From Embleya scabrispora DSM 41855 (GTDB taxonomy: Bacteria > Actinomycetota > Actinomycetes > Streptomycetales > Streptomycetaceae): 64,000 bases of DNA. The notes under the pieces were generated by a model. That model saw nothing but the letters and a program-made list of their open reading frames with translations. It was not told the origin of the DNA and ran no database searches. The translations under genes were made by a program, and so were the position numbers. The stretch is taken from positions 811-64,810 of the forward strand of contig NZ_KB889561.1 of NCBI RefSeq assembly GCF_000372745.1. Direction: 5' to 3'. Positions within the stretch are counted from its first letter, which is position 1. Every line of letters begins with the position of its first letter. Positions 8,430-17,387 of this stretch are shown here, piece by piece.

Positions 8430-9386
8430 ATGTCACGGAAGAGGGGCTTGCACAGCCCGTACCTTTTGCTGTCGATCACCATGGTGCTGTGGGGAGGCGC
8501 CTTCTCCGGCTCCAAGTCGGTGGTGGAACACGTACCGCACTCGGTGGCCGCCCTGCTGCGGTTCGGGGGCGCCGCTCTGGCCCTCCTGGTGGCGGTGGTG
8601 CTCTTCGGCGACCGGCAGGCGAAGACATCACCGCACACCGGCCGGCGCGCCGCCATGGCGGGCGTCCTGGGGGTCTTCGCCTACAACGGCTTCTTTTTCT
8701 GGGGGCTCTCGCTCGCGCCCTCTCTGGACGCGGGCATCCTCATTCCCGTGATGAGTCCTGTGATCACCAGTTTCCTTCTGCTGGTCACCGGGCGGGAGCG
8801 GGCGTCGAGGGCACGGCTGGGCGGCCTCGCGCTGGGTCTGGCCGGGGCCGTGGTGTTCTTTCTCGGGGCAAGCGGCAGTGCGCACGGGAACCCGTCGCGC
8901 CTTGCCGGAGACGCGCTGTTCCTCCTCAGCGCGGTGTGCTGGGCTGCCTATACGCTTGCCGGCCCTCGGGTGTTGGCCGGCATCGATCCGCTGCGCGCCA
9001 CCACCTACGCGACGTGCGCGGGGGCGCTGCTGCTGGGCGTGATCGCCGCGCCCGAAATCCCGAGCGTGGAGTGGAGCGAGTTGCCGCCGGGCGTCTGGCT
9101 GGACGCGGTCTACCTGGCACTGGGCGCGGCCGCCGTCGCCAATCTCCTCTACTACCGGGGGGTGGGAGCCGTGGGGCCCGCCTCCGCCTCGTTGATGATG
9201 TTCACCGTCCCGGTGGTCAACATCGTGTGCGGCACACTGTTTCTGGGGGAATCCTTCGACGCCGTACAGACCGCGGGGGCCCTGGTGCTTTCGGCGGGTG
9301 CGGTCCTTGCCGCGCTGGAAGGGCGGCTGTCCCGGCGCGCCGCCGTGGCACCGGTCCCCGAGCAGGAGGACTCGGCCAAGGCGTGA
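8430..9386 (+). CDS. EamA/DMT family exporter (RhaT/YdcZ type)
   Basis: 318-residue membrane protein with ten hydrophobic segments arranged as two EamA repeats. Repeat 1 starts LSITMVLWGGAFSGSK with RFGGAALALLV following; repeat 2 starts DALFLLSAVCWAAYTLAGP. The family exports amino acids, metabolites or drugs. The loop after TM3 (YNGFFFWGLSLAPSLDAGIL) is typical. The short hydrophilic tail ends EQEDSAKA. Transcribed away from the AraC gene, it probably forms a sensor-exporter pair with it. No strong ribosome site precedes ATG 8430. Confidence 0.88.
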   Translation: MSRKRGLHSPYLLLSITMVLWGGAFSGSKSVVEHVPHSVAALLRFGGAALALLVAVVLFGDRQAKTSPHTGRRAAMAGVLGVFAYNGFFFWGLSLAPSLDAGILIPVMSPVITSFLLLVTGRERASRARLGGLALGLAGAVVFFLGASGSAHGNPSRLAGDALFLLSAVCWAAYTLAGPRVLAGIDPLRATTYATCAGALLLGVIAAPEIPSVEWSELPPGVWLDAVYLALGAAAVANLLYYRGVGAVGPASASLMMFTVPVVNIVCGTLFLGESFDAVQTAGALVLSAGAVLAALEGRLSRRAAVAPVPEQEDSAKA

Positions 9387-9540
9387 CTTCGCCGGCCGGT
9401 GTGGTCCGAGACCATGCCCGGGCGACATCGCATGAGGCCCGGCACCATGGACGGGGTCGGGTACCGCCATACCGTCGTGCGGATACACGACGCCCCGGGA
9501 CGGTGCGGGCGTATCTCACCGGTCTCGGAACGAGCCGCCC
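9387..9540. other. Intergenic stretch before a decayed gene
   Basis: No gene is supported. It leads into the tannase-family remnant. Confidence 0.35.
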
Positions 9541-9935
9541 ATGGCGGACACCACGGAAGGCGGCGCATCGCGCGCTGTGGGCGTCGAAGCCGGCGCACCG
9601 GTCCGCGTGCCGGAAGCCGAACACCAACGTGCCGTGTGGCTGGATGACCTGACCACCGTCGGCACCGCCGTCACAGGGCACACCGTCCTCGCGGACTGGG
9701 AGCACCTGCACGCGTCCGGAACCCCCGGCCGGAGCCGGTGTCGGGGCTGTGGATCGACGGCTACTTCCCCGCCGAGACGCACCTGAACCCGCACCACGGC
9801 CGGAACCACGACGCGCAGTTCGTGCTGCGCCTCCCCGACGACTGGAACGGCAAGCTCGTCGTCACCGCCGCTCCGGGAATCCGACGGCAGTACGCCGCCG
9901 ACCACATCATCGCCGACGGCTGCCCCGACTGGCAT
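9541..9935 (+). pseudogene. Tannase/feruloyl-esterase-like alpha/beta hydrolase, frameshifted remnant
   Basis: From ATG 9541 the frame gives VWLDDLTTVGTAVTGHTV and ADWEHLHASGT. The text then continues in another frame as GLWIDGYFPAET, QFVLRLPDDWNGKLVVTAAP and GIRRQYAADHIIADG. That series matches the N-terminal part of actinobacterial tannase/feruloyl esterase or 3-hydroxybutyrate-oligomer-hydrolase-like enzymes. The frame switch is near 9725-9740. The similarity ends near 9935, well before the catalytic Ser and His, so the gene is inactive. Confidence 0.65.
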
Positions 9936-10139
9936 CCGGCTGCCGGGAACCCTGGGCGCGCCGCCGGCACGGCAACATGTGACCGGACACCCCATCGCCG
10001 AGCCGGACCATGGCATCGCACACCACCCTCCGAAGCTCCGACCGTCGCCCGGCGAAACACGTCACTGTGCGGCCCCGTACCGACGGCCCGGCGCCGCGCA
10101 CCCCGCGCCCGGCTGTGTGGTACTACGGCCCGGAGATCG

Positions 10140-10480
10140 CCGGCAGACGAGAACGGACGCGACAGGTACAGCTGACCGCCCCGGCGACTCTGGCGTCGTT
10201 GGCCCGGTTGATCACGGCCACAGAGACCACGCCCGAGCGAGCGCTTGCCTGGCTGGAGGAGCAACTGGGCGTCAGGGTCGCGCTGTTCGACGGCGCGGGC
10301 GTCGCCCCCGCGACCGATCCGCCGCACGCGGCGTCGGCCCGGTCCCTCCGGCGCAGCGCCCGCTTCCGCGTCGACGGCGATCCCGTGGTCGAGTCCGCGT
10401 GCGGAGGGGCACCGCTTCCCACACGATCGACATCGTGCCGCACGACGACATCGCGGCGGACGGACCGCGCGGCCAGGAGA
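10140..10480 (+). pseudogene. Possible regulator remnant (PucR-like), uncertain
   Basis: The frame over 10010-11074 contains a protein-like patch, LASLARLITATETTPERAL then WLEEQLGVRVALFDGAGV. This resembles the sensor part of PucR/CdaR-type regulators, but it soon degrades to low-quality sequence and shifts frame near 10400 (PHDDIAADG..., VTVPVRTDGTPVDRWGL). No HTH is left. The rest of 9936-10501 holds nothing else recognisable. Confidence 0.3.
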
Positions 10481-10501
10481 CGCGGGTGCCGAGCACCCTG
10501 G

Positions 10502-11473
10502 TCACCGTGCCGGTGCGGACCGACGGAACTCCGGTGGACAGGTGGGGCCTCCGGGAAGACGAACCCTCCCGGGAGGCCCCGCGTGTGTCCGCGGCCGCGC
10601 GCCGAAAACGTGGGTCCTGGCCGGGAGTTCCCTGATCGGCCAAGCGACGTCGTCAACCGTCAGAAACGGCTCGCCGACCACGGCCGCCGGGGTCAGTCCG
10701 GTGTACGCCGTGACATCCCGATGCAGGTGGGACTGGTCGGTGTAGCCGCTGTCGGCCGCGACTCGGGCTGTGGCGTCACCCGCGACCAGGCGGTGCACCG
10801 CATGGTCGAAGCGGACCAGTTTCGCGGCGCGCTTGGGAGGCATGCCGATCTGCGACCGGAACCGGGCCCACAGGCGCTTGCGGCTCCATCCGAGTTCGGC
10901 CGCCAGTCGATCGATCCGGACCAGGCCACGCTCGACCACGATCCGGTGCCAGGCCCAGGCCACCTCCGGATCCACCGGCGATCGCACCTCGGATCGGCGG
11001 GCGAGCAACTGCTCCGTGAACGCGAAGCGGCCCTCCCACGAGCGGACTTCGGCCAGTTGCCCGCGAATTCGTGACGCCTCTCGGCCCCACAGGTCCTCCA
11101 GGGTCACCAGGGCGCCGTCCAGATCGGCCGGGCCGACGCCCAGGACCGTGCGCGCCACCACCGGCGACAGGCGGACCTGCACGCACTCGACGTGTTCGCC
11201 CCACGCCCGGACCGCGCCTCCGCGCCCGAACCCGGGCCCGGCGACGACACTTCCCCGATGCCGCCGCCCGGCGCCGTCCTCGACGACGGACGGTGTCGCC
11301 CCGAACTCCAGGACCAGCATCACGGCCGGATGCGGAACCACCCGCAAGCCGCCCACGAGCGGGCCGGGAACACTGAACCCGGCCATGTCCACACCGGCCG
11401 TCCGGCCGGCCCGGCGTGGACGTGCCACGTCCCACGCAGCCGGATCCTCGCCCGCACCCGCAGTCGACCGCAT
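10502..11473 (-). CDS. AraC family transcriptional regulator
   Basis: 323 residues. The N-terminal domain resembles the DUF6597-type sensor of AraC regulators (FSVPGPLVGGLRVVPHP, GEHVECVQVRLSPVVARTVLG). The C-terminal HTH pair reads IDRLAAELGWSRKRLWARFR and ARVAADSGYTDQSHLHRDV, ending AYTGLTPAAVVGEP. The last 45 or so residues are Pro/Arg-rich and unlike the family, so an original stop may have been lost. ATG 11473 is chosen over the first in-frame start at 11551, which would run into the promoter region of the divergent hydrolase. Control of that hydrolase is inferred from the 76-base divergent spacing. Confidence 0.85.
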   Translation of the reverse strand: MRSTAGAGEDPAAWDVARPRRAGRTAGVDMAGFSVPGPLVGGLRVVPHPAVMLVLEFGATPSVVEDGAGRRHRGSVVAGPGFGRGGAVRAWGEHVECVQVRLSPVVARTVLGVGPADLDGALVTLEDLWGREASRIRGQLAEVRSWEGRFAFTEQLLARRSEVRSPVDPEVAWAWHRIVVERGLVRIDRLAAELGWSRKRLWARFRSQIGMPPKRAAKLVRFDHAVHRLVAGDATARVAADSGYTDQSHLHRDVTAYTGLTPAAVVGEPFLTVDDVAWPIRELPARTHVFGARPRTHAGPPGRVRLPGGPTCPPEFRRSAPAR

Positions 11474-11549
11474 CGTCACATGGTATGCGGGGGCGGGGAC
11501 GGAACATTTGTGCAATCCACCGGCACGCCCCGGCGGCGACAGTGAGCCC

Positions 11550-12413
11550 ATGACTCTCCCCGACGATCAACCGCAGGTCGGCGGCGGCGCCGCGACCACC
11601 GAAGACTCGCTCCTGCACCTGGGGAACGGCGACATGTACGTCCGCCGGGACGGCTCCCGAAACGCCCCCGCGCTGGTCCTCATCCACGGGTCGGCCTCCT
11701 CGACCCGCTCGTGGGACCAGCTCGTTCCGCTGCTGACCGCGGCCCATCACATCATCCGGATCGATCTGCTCGGCCACGGCCGGTCGTCCGAACCGGCCGA
11801 CCGCCGCTATGAGACCACCGAGCAGGGCCGCACGGTCGGCGCGGCACTGGACCGGCTCGGCGTCGAGCACGCCGTCGTCGTCGGCCATTCCAGCGGTGGC
11901 TATGCCGCCACCGCCCTCGCCGAACAACGCCCCGACCTGGTGACCGCGCTCTCGCTCGTCGACACCGGTCCCGGCCTGGACGCCTTCGTCGCACCGGAAT
12001 CCGCCGCCATCGGCCCCGCGCAGTGGCCGCCGACCGATGAGCAGGTCCGGCTATTCGCCGGCACGGGCTTTCGTCCGGGCTTCCGGATCCCGCAAGAGCT
12101 CGTCGACGACGTGCGCGACATGACCCATCACGCGTTCACCGCGTCCATGCAGGCGTCCCGCGCCTATCTGGAGCAACAGACGCTCCCCGATCGACTGAAG
12201 ACCCTCGGCAAGCCGCTCCAGGTGATCTTCGGCGACCAAGACCGCCGATGGCGCCCCGCGTCGGCCGCCGACTACCACGCCGTCCCGGGCGCGATCGTCG
12301 AACTGCTGCCCGGGTCCGGACACACCCCCATCCTGGAGGATCCCCCGCGGACCGCCGCATTGCTCCTGGCCTTCACCACGACCCACGCCGCGCGGGCCCG
12401 GAAGGGCACCTGA
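11550..12413 (+). CDS. Alpha/beta-fold hydrolase
   Basis: 287-residue cytosolic hydrolase. The oxyanion-loop motif HGSASS is near residue 51, the nucleophile elbow GHSSGG gives the Ser near residue 110, an acid lies in VIFGDQDRRW and the His in GSGHTPILEDP. The sequence between Ser and acid (DEQVRLFAGTGFRPGF...) is a cap domain. The family includes esterases, epoxide hydrolases and C-C hydrolases; the substrate is unknown. ATG 11550 is preceded by a poor ribosome site. Divergent from an AraC regulator, it is likely its target. The next gene is convergent. Confidence 0.88.
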   Translation: MTLPDDQPQVGGGAATTEDSLLHLGNGDMYVRRDGSRNAPALVLIHGSASSTRSWDQLVPLLTAAHHIIRIDLLGHGRSSEPADRRYETTEQGRTVGAALDRLGVEHAVVVGHSSGGYAATALAEQRPDLVTALSLVDTGPGLDAFVAPESAAIGPAQWPPTDEQVRLFAGTGFRPGFRIPQELVDDVRDMTHHAFTASMQASRAYLEQQTLPDRLKTLGKPLQVIFGDQDRRWRPASAADYHAVPGAIVELLPGSGHTPILEDPPRTAALLLAFTTTHAARARKGT

Positions 12414-12567
12414 CGCGCGCCATCGGGCGCCCCGCGAACGGAGCAACGTCCCGGCCCACGCCGAGGGCACAGCGCCGACGAGCGGGTCGCCCGCCTCCTC
12501 AGGGTGGAGGGGAAGGGCCATGCCGGGAGGGTGGCCTACATCCGCACCGTGGCCTGCCGCCCGCGGC

Positions 12568-13068
12568 CTACCGGTGGGGCGGTGGGTCGGGAGGCGGCGG
12601 TGGGATGCCGGCGAGGCCGGGTGCGGCCTCGGGCCAGACCAGCAGGACGGGGCAGGGGGCGTGGTCGACGACGAACCGGCTGCCGGGACCGAGGCTCTTC
12701 GGTCCGAGGTGGGTGCGGTCGCCGTCGCGCGCCAGGATGAGCAGGTCGGCGCCTTCGGCGGCGGCGACGACCTCCCGCTCGATCCGCCCGGATCTCTCCG
12801 ACTGCGTACAGGGACGGCCCAGATGCTCGGCGGCGGCTCGAAGGAGTTGCCGGGCGGAGGCGGCCCCCAGATGCTCCAGGCGGGTGCCGGGGTCGCGGTC
12901 GCGGTGGCCGCGGCCGAGCAGCCCGGCGTATGCCCCGTGCGCGGCACCCGGGACGTCATGGCCGGTGACGTGGAGCAACGTGATGTCGGCACCCTCGGGC
13001 ACGTGTTCGCGTGCGGCGTCCACGCAGGCGGGCCAGGTGCCTTCGACGATCCAGGCGATCACGGTCAC
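12568..13068 (-). CDS. Universal stress protein (UspA-like), coupled to ArsB-like gene
   Basis: 166-residue cytosolic protein. The Usp fold is visible in ITLLHVTGHDVPGAA, the central helix VVAAAEGADLLILARDGD, the nucleotide-loop-like GPKSLGPGSRFVVDHAPCPV and the final strand LLVWPE. The loop differs from the strict ATP-binding G-2x-G-9x-G-S/T form. A Pro-rich tail follows. The start is GTG 13068, four bases after the stop of the upstream ArsB-like gene, with GGAGG lying over that stop. This tight spacing suggests the protein senses the state of, or protects, the same transport process. Confidence 0.8.
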   Translation of the reverse strand: MTVIAWIVEGTWPACVDAAREHVPEGADITLLHVTGHDVPGAAHGAYAGLLGRGHRDRDPGTRLEHLGAASARQLLRAAAEHLGRPCTQSERSGRIEREVVAAAEGADLLILARDGDRTHLGPKSLGPGSRFVVDHAPCPVLLVWPEAAPGLAGIPPPPPDPPPHR

Positions 13069-13072
13069 GGGG

Positions 13073-14353
13073 TCAGCCTCCCAGGGCGAGCAGCGAGACC
13101 CACAGTGCCGTCACCGCCCCGACGAGGGCGGCAGGCACGGTGAGCAGTCCGAGCCGGGTGAACTCCTTGATGTCCACGTCAGTGTCGTGCTCGCGCACGA
13201 TCCGGCGCCACAGCAGGGTGGCCAGCGACCCGGCGTAGGTGAGGTTGGGCCCGATGTTCACCCCGAGCAGTACGGCGAGCACGGCGCCGGGGCCGGCGGG
13301 CGCGGTCAGTGGCAGCAGCACCAGGACGGCGGGCAGGTTGTTGATGACGTTCGCGAGCACTGCGGCCAGCGCGGCGACGGCGAGAAGGGCGGGCAGCGCG
13401 GTGCCCGCGGGGACCAAGTGGCCGAGCACGTCGGCGAGGCCGTTGTCGACCACCGCGCGGACCACGATGCCCAGGGCGAGGACGAAGGCGAGAAAGGGGA
13501 CGCTCGCGGCACGGACGATCGCGGTGGGGGTGGTGCGGCCCTGGGCCAAGGCACGGCCGGCGAGGACCGCCGCGCCGGCCAGGGCCGCCCAGGCCGGGTT
13601 CATCCCGAGCGCGGAGGTCAGGACGAAGCCGGCCAGCGTGCAGGCGACCACCACCAGGACGAACGCCGGCAGCTCGGGTGCCTCGGCGGCGGGCGGCGCC
13701 TGCGCGCCGGCATCCAGGTCGGTGGCGAAGAACCGCCGGAAGACCATGTACTCGACCGTGATCGCAACCAGCCACGGCAGCGTCATCAGCGCGACGAAGC
13801 GGGTGAAGCCGAGCCCGCTTGCCGCGAACGCCAGCAGGTTGGTCAGGTTGGACACCGGCAATAGCAGTGAGGCCGTGTTCGACAGATGGGTGCAGGCGTA
13901 CACGTGCGGCTTGGGGCGGGTCCCCAGCCGCGCGGCGGTGGCGAACACCACGGGGGTGAGCAGCACCACCGTGGCGTCCAGGCTCAGTACCGCTGTGATC
14001 GCCGACGCGACGGCGAAGACCTGCACCAGCAGCCGTCGCGGCCGCCCCGTCGCGGTGCGGGCCATCCACACCCCGCAGGCTCGGAACAGCCCCTCGTCGT
14101 CGCACAGTTGGGCAAGCACGAGCACGGCGGCCAGGAACCCGATCACCGGCCCCAGCCGCTCCGCCTCGGCGCGGGCGTGCTCCAGTGAGATCGCCCCGGT
14201 GCCGATCACCACGGCGGCGGCCGGCAGCGCCACGACCGCCTCCGACCGGCCCCACGGGCGCACCACCGCACAGGCCAGGACTGCCGACAGCAAGACGACG
14301 GACAGGGCCTCCGCGAGCGACGTGTTCAGGATCAGGCACCCCCGGACGGGCAA
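13073..14353 (-). CDS. ArsB / ion-transporter superfamily membrane protein
   Basis: About 426 residues, 10-12 TM helices. Conserved stretches of the ArsB/NhaD/SLC13-like fold include VLSLDATVVLLTPVVFATA, THLSNTASLLLPVSNLTNLL and, in the second half, VINNLPAVLVLLPL with VNIGPNLTYAGSLATLLW. These asparagine-rich half-helices form the substrate site. ArsB members export arsenite; related ones move Na+ or dicarboxylates, so the substrate is only inferred. The start is uncertain: TTG 14353, with AGGG upstream, gives the usual length; the frame is open further to 14695. It shares a transcript with the Usp gene downstream. Confidence 0.8.
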   Translation of the reverse strand: MPVRGCLILNTSLAEALSVVLLSAVLACAVVRPWGRSEAVVALPAAAVVIGTGAISLEHARAEAERLGPVIGFLAAVLVLAQLCDDEGLFRACGVWMARTATGRPRRLLVQVFAVASAITAVLSLDATVVLLTPVVFATAARLGTRPKPHVYACTHLSNTASLLLPVSNLTNLLAFAASGLGFTRFVALMTLPWLVAITVEYMVFRRFFATDLDAGAQAPPAAEAPELPAFVLVVVACTLAGFVLTSALGMNPAWAALAGAAVLAGRALAQGRTTPTAIVRAASVPFLAFVLALGIVVRAVVDNGLADVLGHLVPAGTALPALLAVAALAAVLANVINNLPAVLVLLPLTAPAGPGAVLAVLLGVNIGPNLTYAGSLATLLWRRIVREHDTDVDIKEFTRLGLLTVPAALVGAVTALWVSLLALGG

Positions 14354-14573
14354 CGGAATCGGCCCTACATCGAACCAGACCCCTTCCCGGTCGACGCCAG
14401 GGGCCGCCGGTAGTGATCTCCCGGACCTCACGGGCGGCGCAGCGCTCGACACAACGTCGGCAATGCACGCAGGTCGGGACGGCCTGTGGCAGGTGGTACG
14501 GCAGGCGTGGGGCGGTCCGCGGCAGGGGCCCGGAGCAGGACGGGCTTCCGGTGCGACCTGACAGCATGGGCTC

Positions 14574-15053
14574 ATGGACGTCGCAGTGAACCTCGGCGAG
14601 ATCGGTGTGCGCCGCGCGAGTGAGTCGGAGTCGGACGCGCTGGTCGGGATCGACACGGTCGCGGCCGAAGGTGACATCGAGCGGCAGGCGAGCATCCGAA
14701 AGTGGTGCCGGCAGGGTCTGGTGGTCGTAGCGGAGGACGCGTCCGGCCTGCTTGGCTATTGCGTGGTCGAGCACACGTTCTTCGAACAGGGCTTCGTCAC
14801 GATGCTGATGGTGGCCCCGGCGGCCCGCGGCAGAGGAGTCGGCCATCGGTTGCTGGACGCCGTGGCCGCCTCGTGCACAACCCCGAAGCTCTTCACCTCG
14901 ACCAACGTCTCCAACCAGCCGATGCAGCGACTGCTCCGACGCGCCGGATGGAGTCCGGTCGGCCTTGTGCACGGCCTCGACGAGGGCGACCCCGAGCTGT
15001 TCTACCTCTGCCGACCGCGGACCGCGGAGCGCGGGGATGCACCTGTGACCTGA
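14574..15053 (+). CDS. GNAT family N-acetyltransferase
   Basis: 159-residue cytosolic acetyltransferase. The acetyl-CoA site is visible as VTMLMVAPAARGRGVGHRLL (motif A, R-x-x-G-x-G/A); LLGYCVVEHTFFEQ forms the preceding strands and NQPMQRLLRRAGWSPVG motif B. The closest types are general GNAT or RimI-like proteins; the acceptor is unknown. ATG 14574 puts the family's first strand in place. Divergent from the ArsB-like gene across about 220 bases. Confidence 0.82.
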   Translation: MDVAVNLGEIGVRRASESESDALVGIDTVAAEGDIERQASIRKWCRQGLVVVAEDASGLLGYCVVEHTFFEQGFVTMLMVAPAARGRGVGHRLLDAVAASCTTPKLFTSTNVSNQPMQRLLRRAGWSPVGLVHGLDEGDPELFYLCRPRTAERGDAPVT

Positions 15054-15219
15054 AGCGGACCGCACGAGTTCGTCGCGCCGGCGCATCTGCGCACCGGGCT
15101 CCCGTCGTTGACGAGAACGTTCGCGCGGGGTCTGGCGACACTCACTCTACGCGAGTAGCGTTTCGGCATTCGTTCGTCCACCCGGCCGCCCGACGGGCCG
15201 TCGAGGAGGTTGTACGCCT

Positions 15220-16677
15220 GTGGACCGTCGTCGTTTCCTGTCCCGTGGCGCCGTGATCGCGGCCGGCGCCGCCGCCGTCGGCGGACCCTTCCAGGGCCTC
15301 GTCGCGAGCGCCGCGCACGCCACCCCGGGAGCCGCCGGCCCGAGCACCGACCGCGGACGTCCCGGAAGCGGCGGATACGGCCCGCTCCTGCCGGTCCCCG
15401 ACGAACGCGACGGCGCGGTACGGCTGCACCTGCCCGAGGGCTTTCGCTACCGTTCCTTCACCCCGGCCGGCTCCCCGCTCACCGACGGCAGCCCGACCCC
15501 CGGCAAGCACGACGGCATGGCCGCCTTCCGCGGGCGCCGCGGCACGACCGTTCTCGTCCGCAATCACGAAGTGAACGGTCCGGTGGGCGCCTTCGGCGAC
15601 GTGGCGCACGCCTACGACCCGGCGACGGGCGGCGGCACCACCACCGTCGTGGTCGACCGGTACGGCACCGTGCAGTCGTCGCGTGTCAGCCTCAACGGCA
15701 CCCAGATGAACTGCTCGGGCGGTCCCATGCCGTGGGGGTCGTGGCTCACCTGCGAGGAGACCGTCAACGGTCCCGATGTCGGCAACGACTTCACCGGTGC
15801 CGACAACAAGAAGCTCACGCGCAAGCACGGCTACCTGTTCGAGGTGCCGACCGACGGCGTCTCGACGCGGGTGCCGATCCGCAGCGCCGGCCGATTCGCC
15901 CACGAGTCGGCGGCGTTCGATCCGATCAGCGGCGCGGTGTACCTGACCGAGGACAACTTCGGCTTCGCGTCCGGCTTCTACCGATACCTGCCACCCGTCA
16001 GCCCCTGGGTCGGCGGTCGGTTGCGCGACGGCGGCCGACTCCAGATGCTCGCGGTGCGAGGACGTCCCGGGATCGACCTGTCGGCGGCGCAGCGTCCCGG
16101 TGCGGCGTACGACGTGACCTGGGTCGACATCGACGAACCCGACCCCACGTTCGCCCCGGGCACCACCAACGACCAGGCCGTTCAGGCCGTCGGGAACCAG
16201 GGTCGGGCCCAGGGCGCTGCGCTTTTCTCGCGACTGGAAGGCGCGTACCACCAGCGTGGCGTCGTCTATTTCGTCTCCACGCAGGGCGGCGCGACCGCGC
16301 CCGGCGAAGCGGCGCCCGACGGGTTCGGCGACGGGCGTGGACAGGTGTGGGCGTACAACACCGTCACACGGCGCCTTCGGCTCGTGTACGAATCGCCGAC
16401 CGCGACGAAGCTCGACCTTCCGGACAACGTCACCGTCAGCCCGCGTGGCACGCTCGTGCTGTGCGAGGACGGCGACGGGGACAACTTCCTGCGCGGCCTG
16501 ACCGCGGACGGCCGCGTCTTCGACCTGTCGAGGATGGAACCGGTCACCGGCGACCCGGGCGCCGAGTTCGCGGGCGCGACCTTCGGCCCGGACGGGCACA
16601 CCCTGTACGTCAACATCCAGTCCAAGTCGGGCATGAGTATCGCCATCTGGGGGCCCTGGCACCGGGCGGGCTTCTGA
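15220..16677 (+). CDS. phoX: PhoX-type alkaline phosphatase (DUF839), Tat-exported
   Basis: 485 residues. The N-terminus MDRRRFLSRGAVIAAG is a twin-arginine signal (RRRFL), with cleavage expected near SAAHA. The mature part has the PhoX blocks VLVRNHEVNGPVGAFGD, MNCSGGPMPWGSWLTCEET, ESAAFDPISGAVYLTEDNFG and GPDGHTLYVNIQ. PhoX enzymes are calcium/iron-dependent phosphomonoesterases that fold as beta-propellers and release phosphate outside the cell. The start is GTG 15220 with GAGGAGG about ten bases upstream. No Pho box was identified. A hairpin terminator follows at 16698. Confidence 0.9.
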   Translation: MDRRRFLSRGAVIAAGAAAVGGPFQGLVASAAHATPGAAGPSTDRGRPGSGGYGPLLPVPDERDGAVRLHLPEGFRYRSFTPAGSPLTDGSPTPGKHDGMAAFRGRRGTTVLVRNHEVNGPVGAFGDVAHAYDPATGGGTTTVVVDRYGTVQSSRVSLNGTQMNCSGGPMPWGSWLTCEETVNGPDVGNDFTGADNKKLTRKHGYLFEVPTDGVSTRVPIRSAGRFAHESAAFDPISGAVYLTEDNFGFASGFYRYLPPVSPWVGGRLRDGGRLQMLAVRGRPGIDLSAAQRPGAAYDVTWVDIDEPDPTFAPGTTNDQAVQAVGNQGRAQGAALFSRLEGAYHQRGVVYFVSTQGGATAPGEAAPDGFGDGRGQVWAYNTVTRRLRLVYESPTATKLDLPDNVTVSPRGTLVLCEDGDGDNFLRGLTADGRVFDLSRMEPVTGDPGAEFAGATFGPDGHTLYVNIQSKSGMSIAIWGPWHRAGF

Positions 16678-16697
16678 CGGGTCCCCACGGCGTGGAA

Positions 16698-16733
16698 CCG
16701 GACCCGGCGAGACGGGGAGGAAGCCGGGTCCGG
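16698..16733. terminator. Hairpin terminator after phoX
   Basis: Perfect 11-bp stem CCGGACCCGGC / GCCGGGTCCGG with a 14-base loop, 21 bases after the phoX stop. No T-run follows, as is usual in this GC range. Confidence 0.65.
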
Positions 16734-16740
16734 GCACGGC

Positions 16741-17190
16741 TCAGGCAACGTGGCTTGCCTGCCCGGCACCCGAGGCCGGGCGGAACACGGCGGGGCGAAC
16801 GGCCGTTCCGGCGAATCTTCCTGTCGGAACCGGCCGTTCGCCCCTTCGAAGTCTCAGGCCGCCGACGACCGGCCGCGAGACGCCGTATCGAACCGACCGC
16901 GAACGGCTCGAACGAGGGCCGGGACCGGCCGAGTCGTCGATCCCGACCACCGAACGCACCGACGAACCTCGCCGCCCCGCACACCCTGCCGTCCGACCCG
17001 CCTTGAACTCGGTGGCATTGCGAAGCAGGTCCGAACCGGCACCACCGAAACCACGCACCCGACCCGGGTGACCCCAGGTGACCGGCCGGGAAGTCCGAAG
17101 ACAGGGAAGCTGCTCGACCAGCTGTTCCTCCAACTCGCCCGGCTCGGCGCGGCGCACGACGATCTTCCTCGGCACATCGGGATCCACCAT
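16741..17190 (-). other. Questionable ORF within a gene-poor stretch
   Basis: 16734-17387 holds no recognised gene. The most protein-like frame is this one, starting MVDPDVPRKIVVRRAEPGE followed by a Leu/Glu-rich helix (ELEEQLVEQLP). After residue 36 the composition becomes Arg/Gly/Ser-rich and shadow-like. There is no ribosome site before ATG 17190. It could be a true small protein or a remnant. Confidence 0.25.
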
Positions 17191-17387
17191 GAGCCGGAGC
17201 GCAGGAGCGAGACAGACAGCGACAGAGCGGAATCCGCAAAGACCTCACCGCCGGACGATCCACACGCCGGACTGCCGCCCGCCGCCGGCACGAGCCCCCG
17301 ATAGCCCGCCAGGCCAGTCGTCTCTGACCAGCACGTTCGAAGATGGCGAAGCCTCAGGGATGACGATACGGATGACGACGACGTCGG

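Noticed and set aside
14400-14560. Ferredoxin-like motif CVHCRRCVERC on the minus strand upstream of the ArsB-like gene
   Set aside because: The spacing fits a 4Fe-4S site, but the frame is a low-quality read-through, has no second motif, start or ribosome site, and lies in the divergent promoter region.
13179-15086. Very long minus-strand ORF (635 codons) overlapping ArsB-like and GNAT genes
   Set aside because: Composition is Arg/Gly-rich; it is the shadow of the ArsB-like frame.
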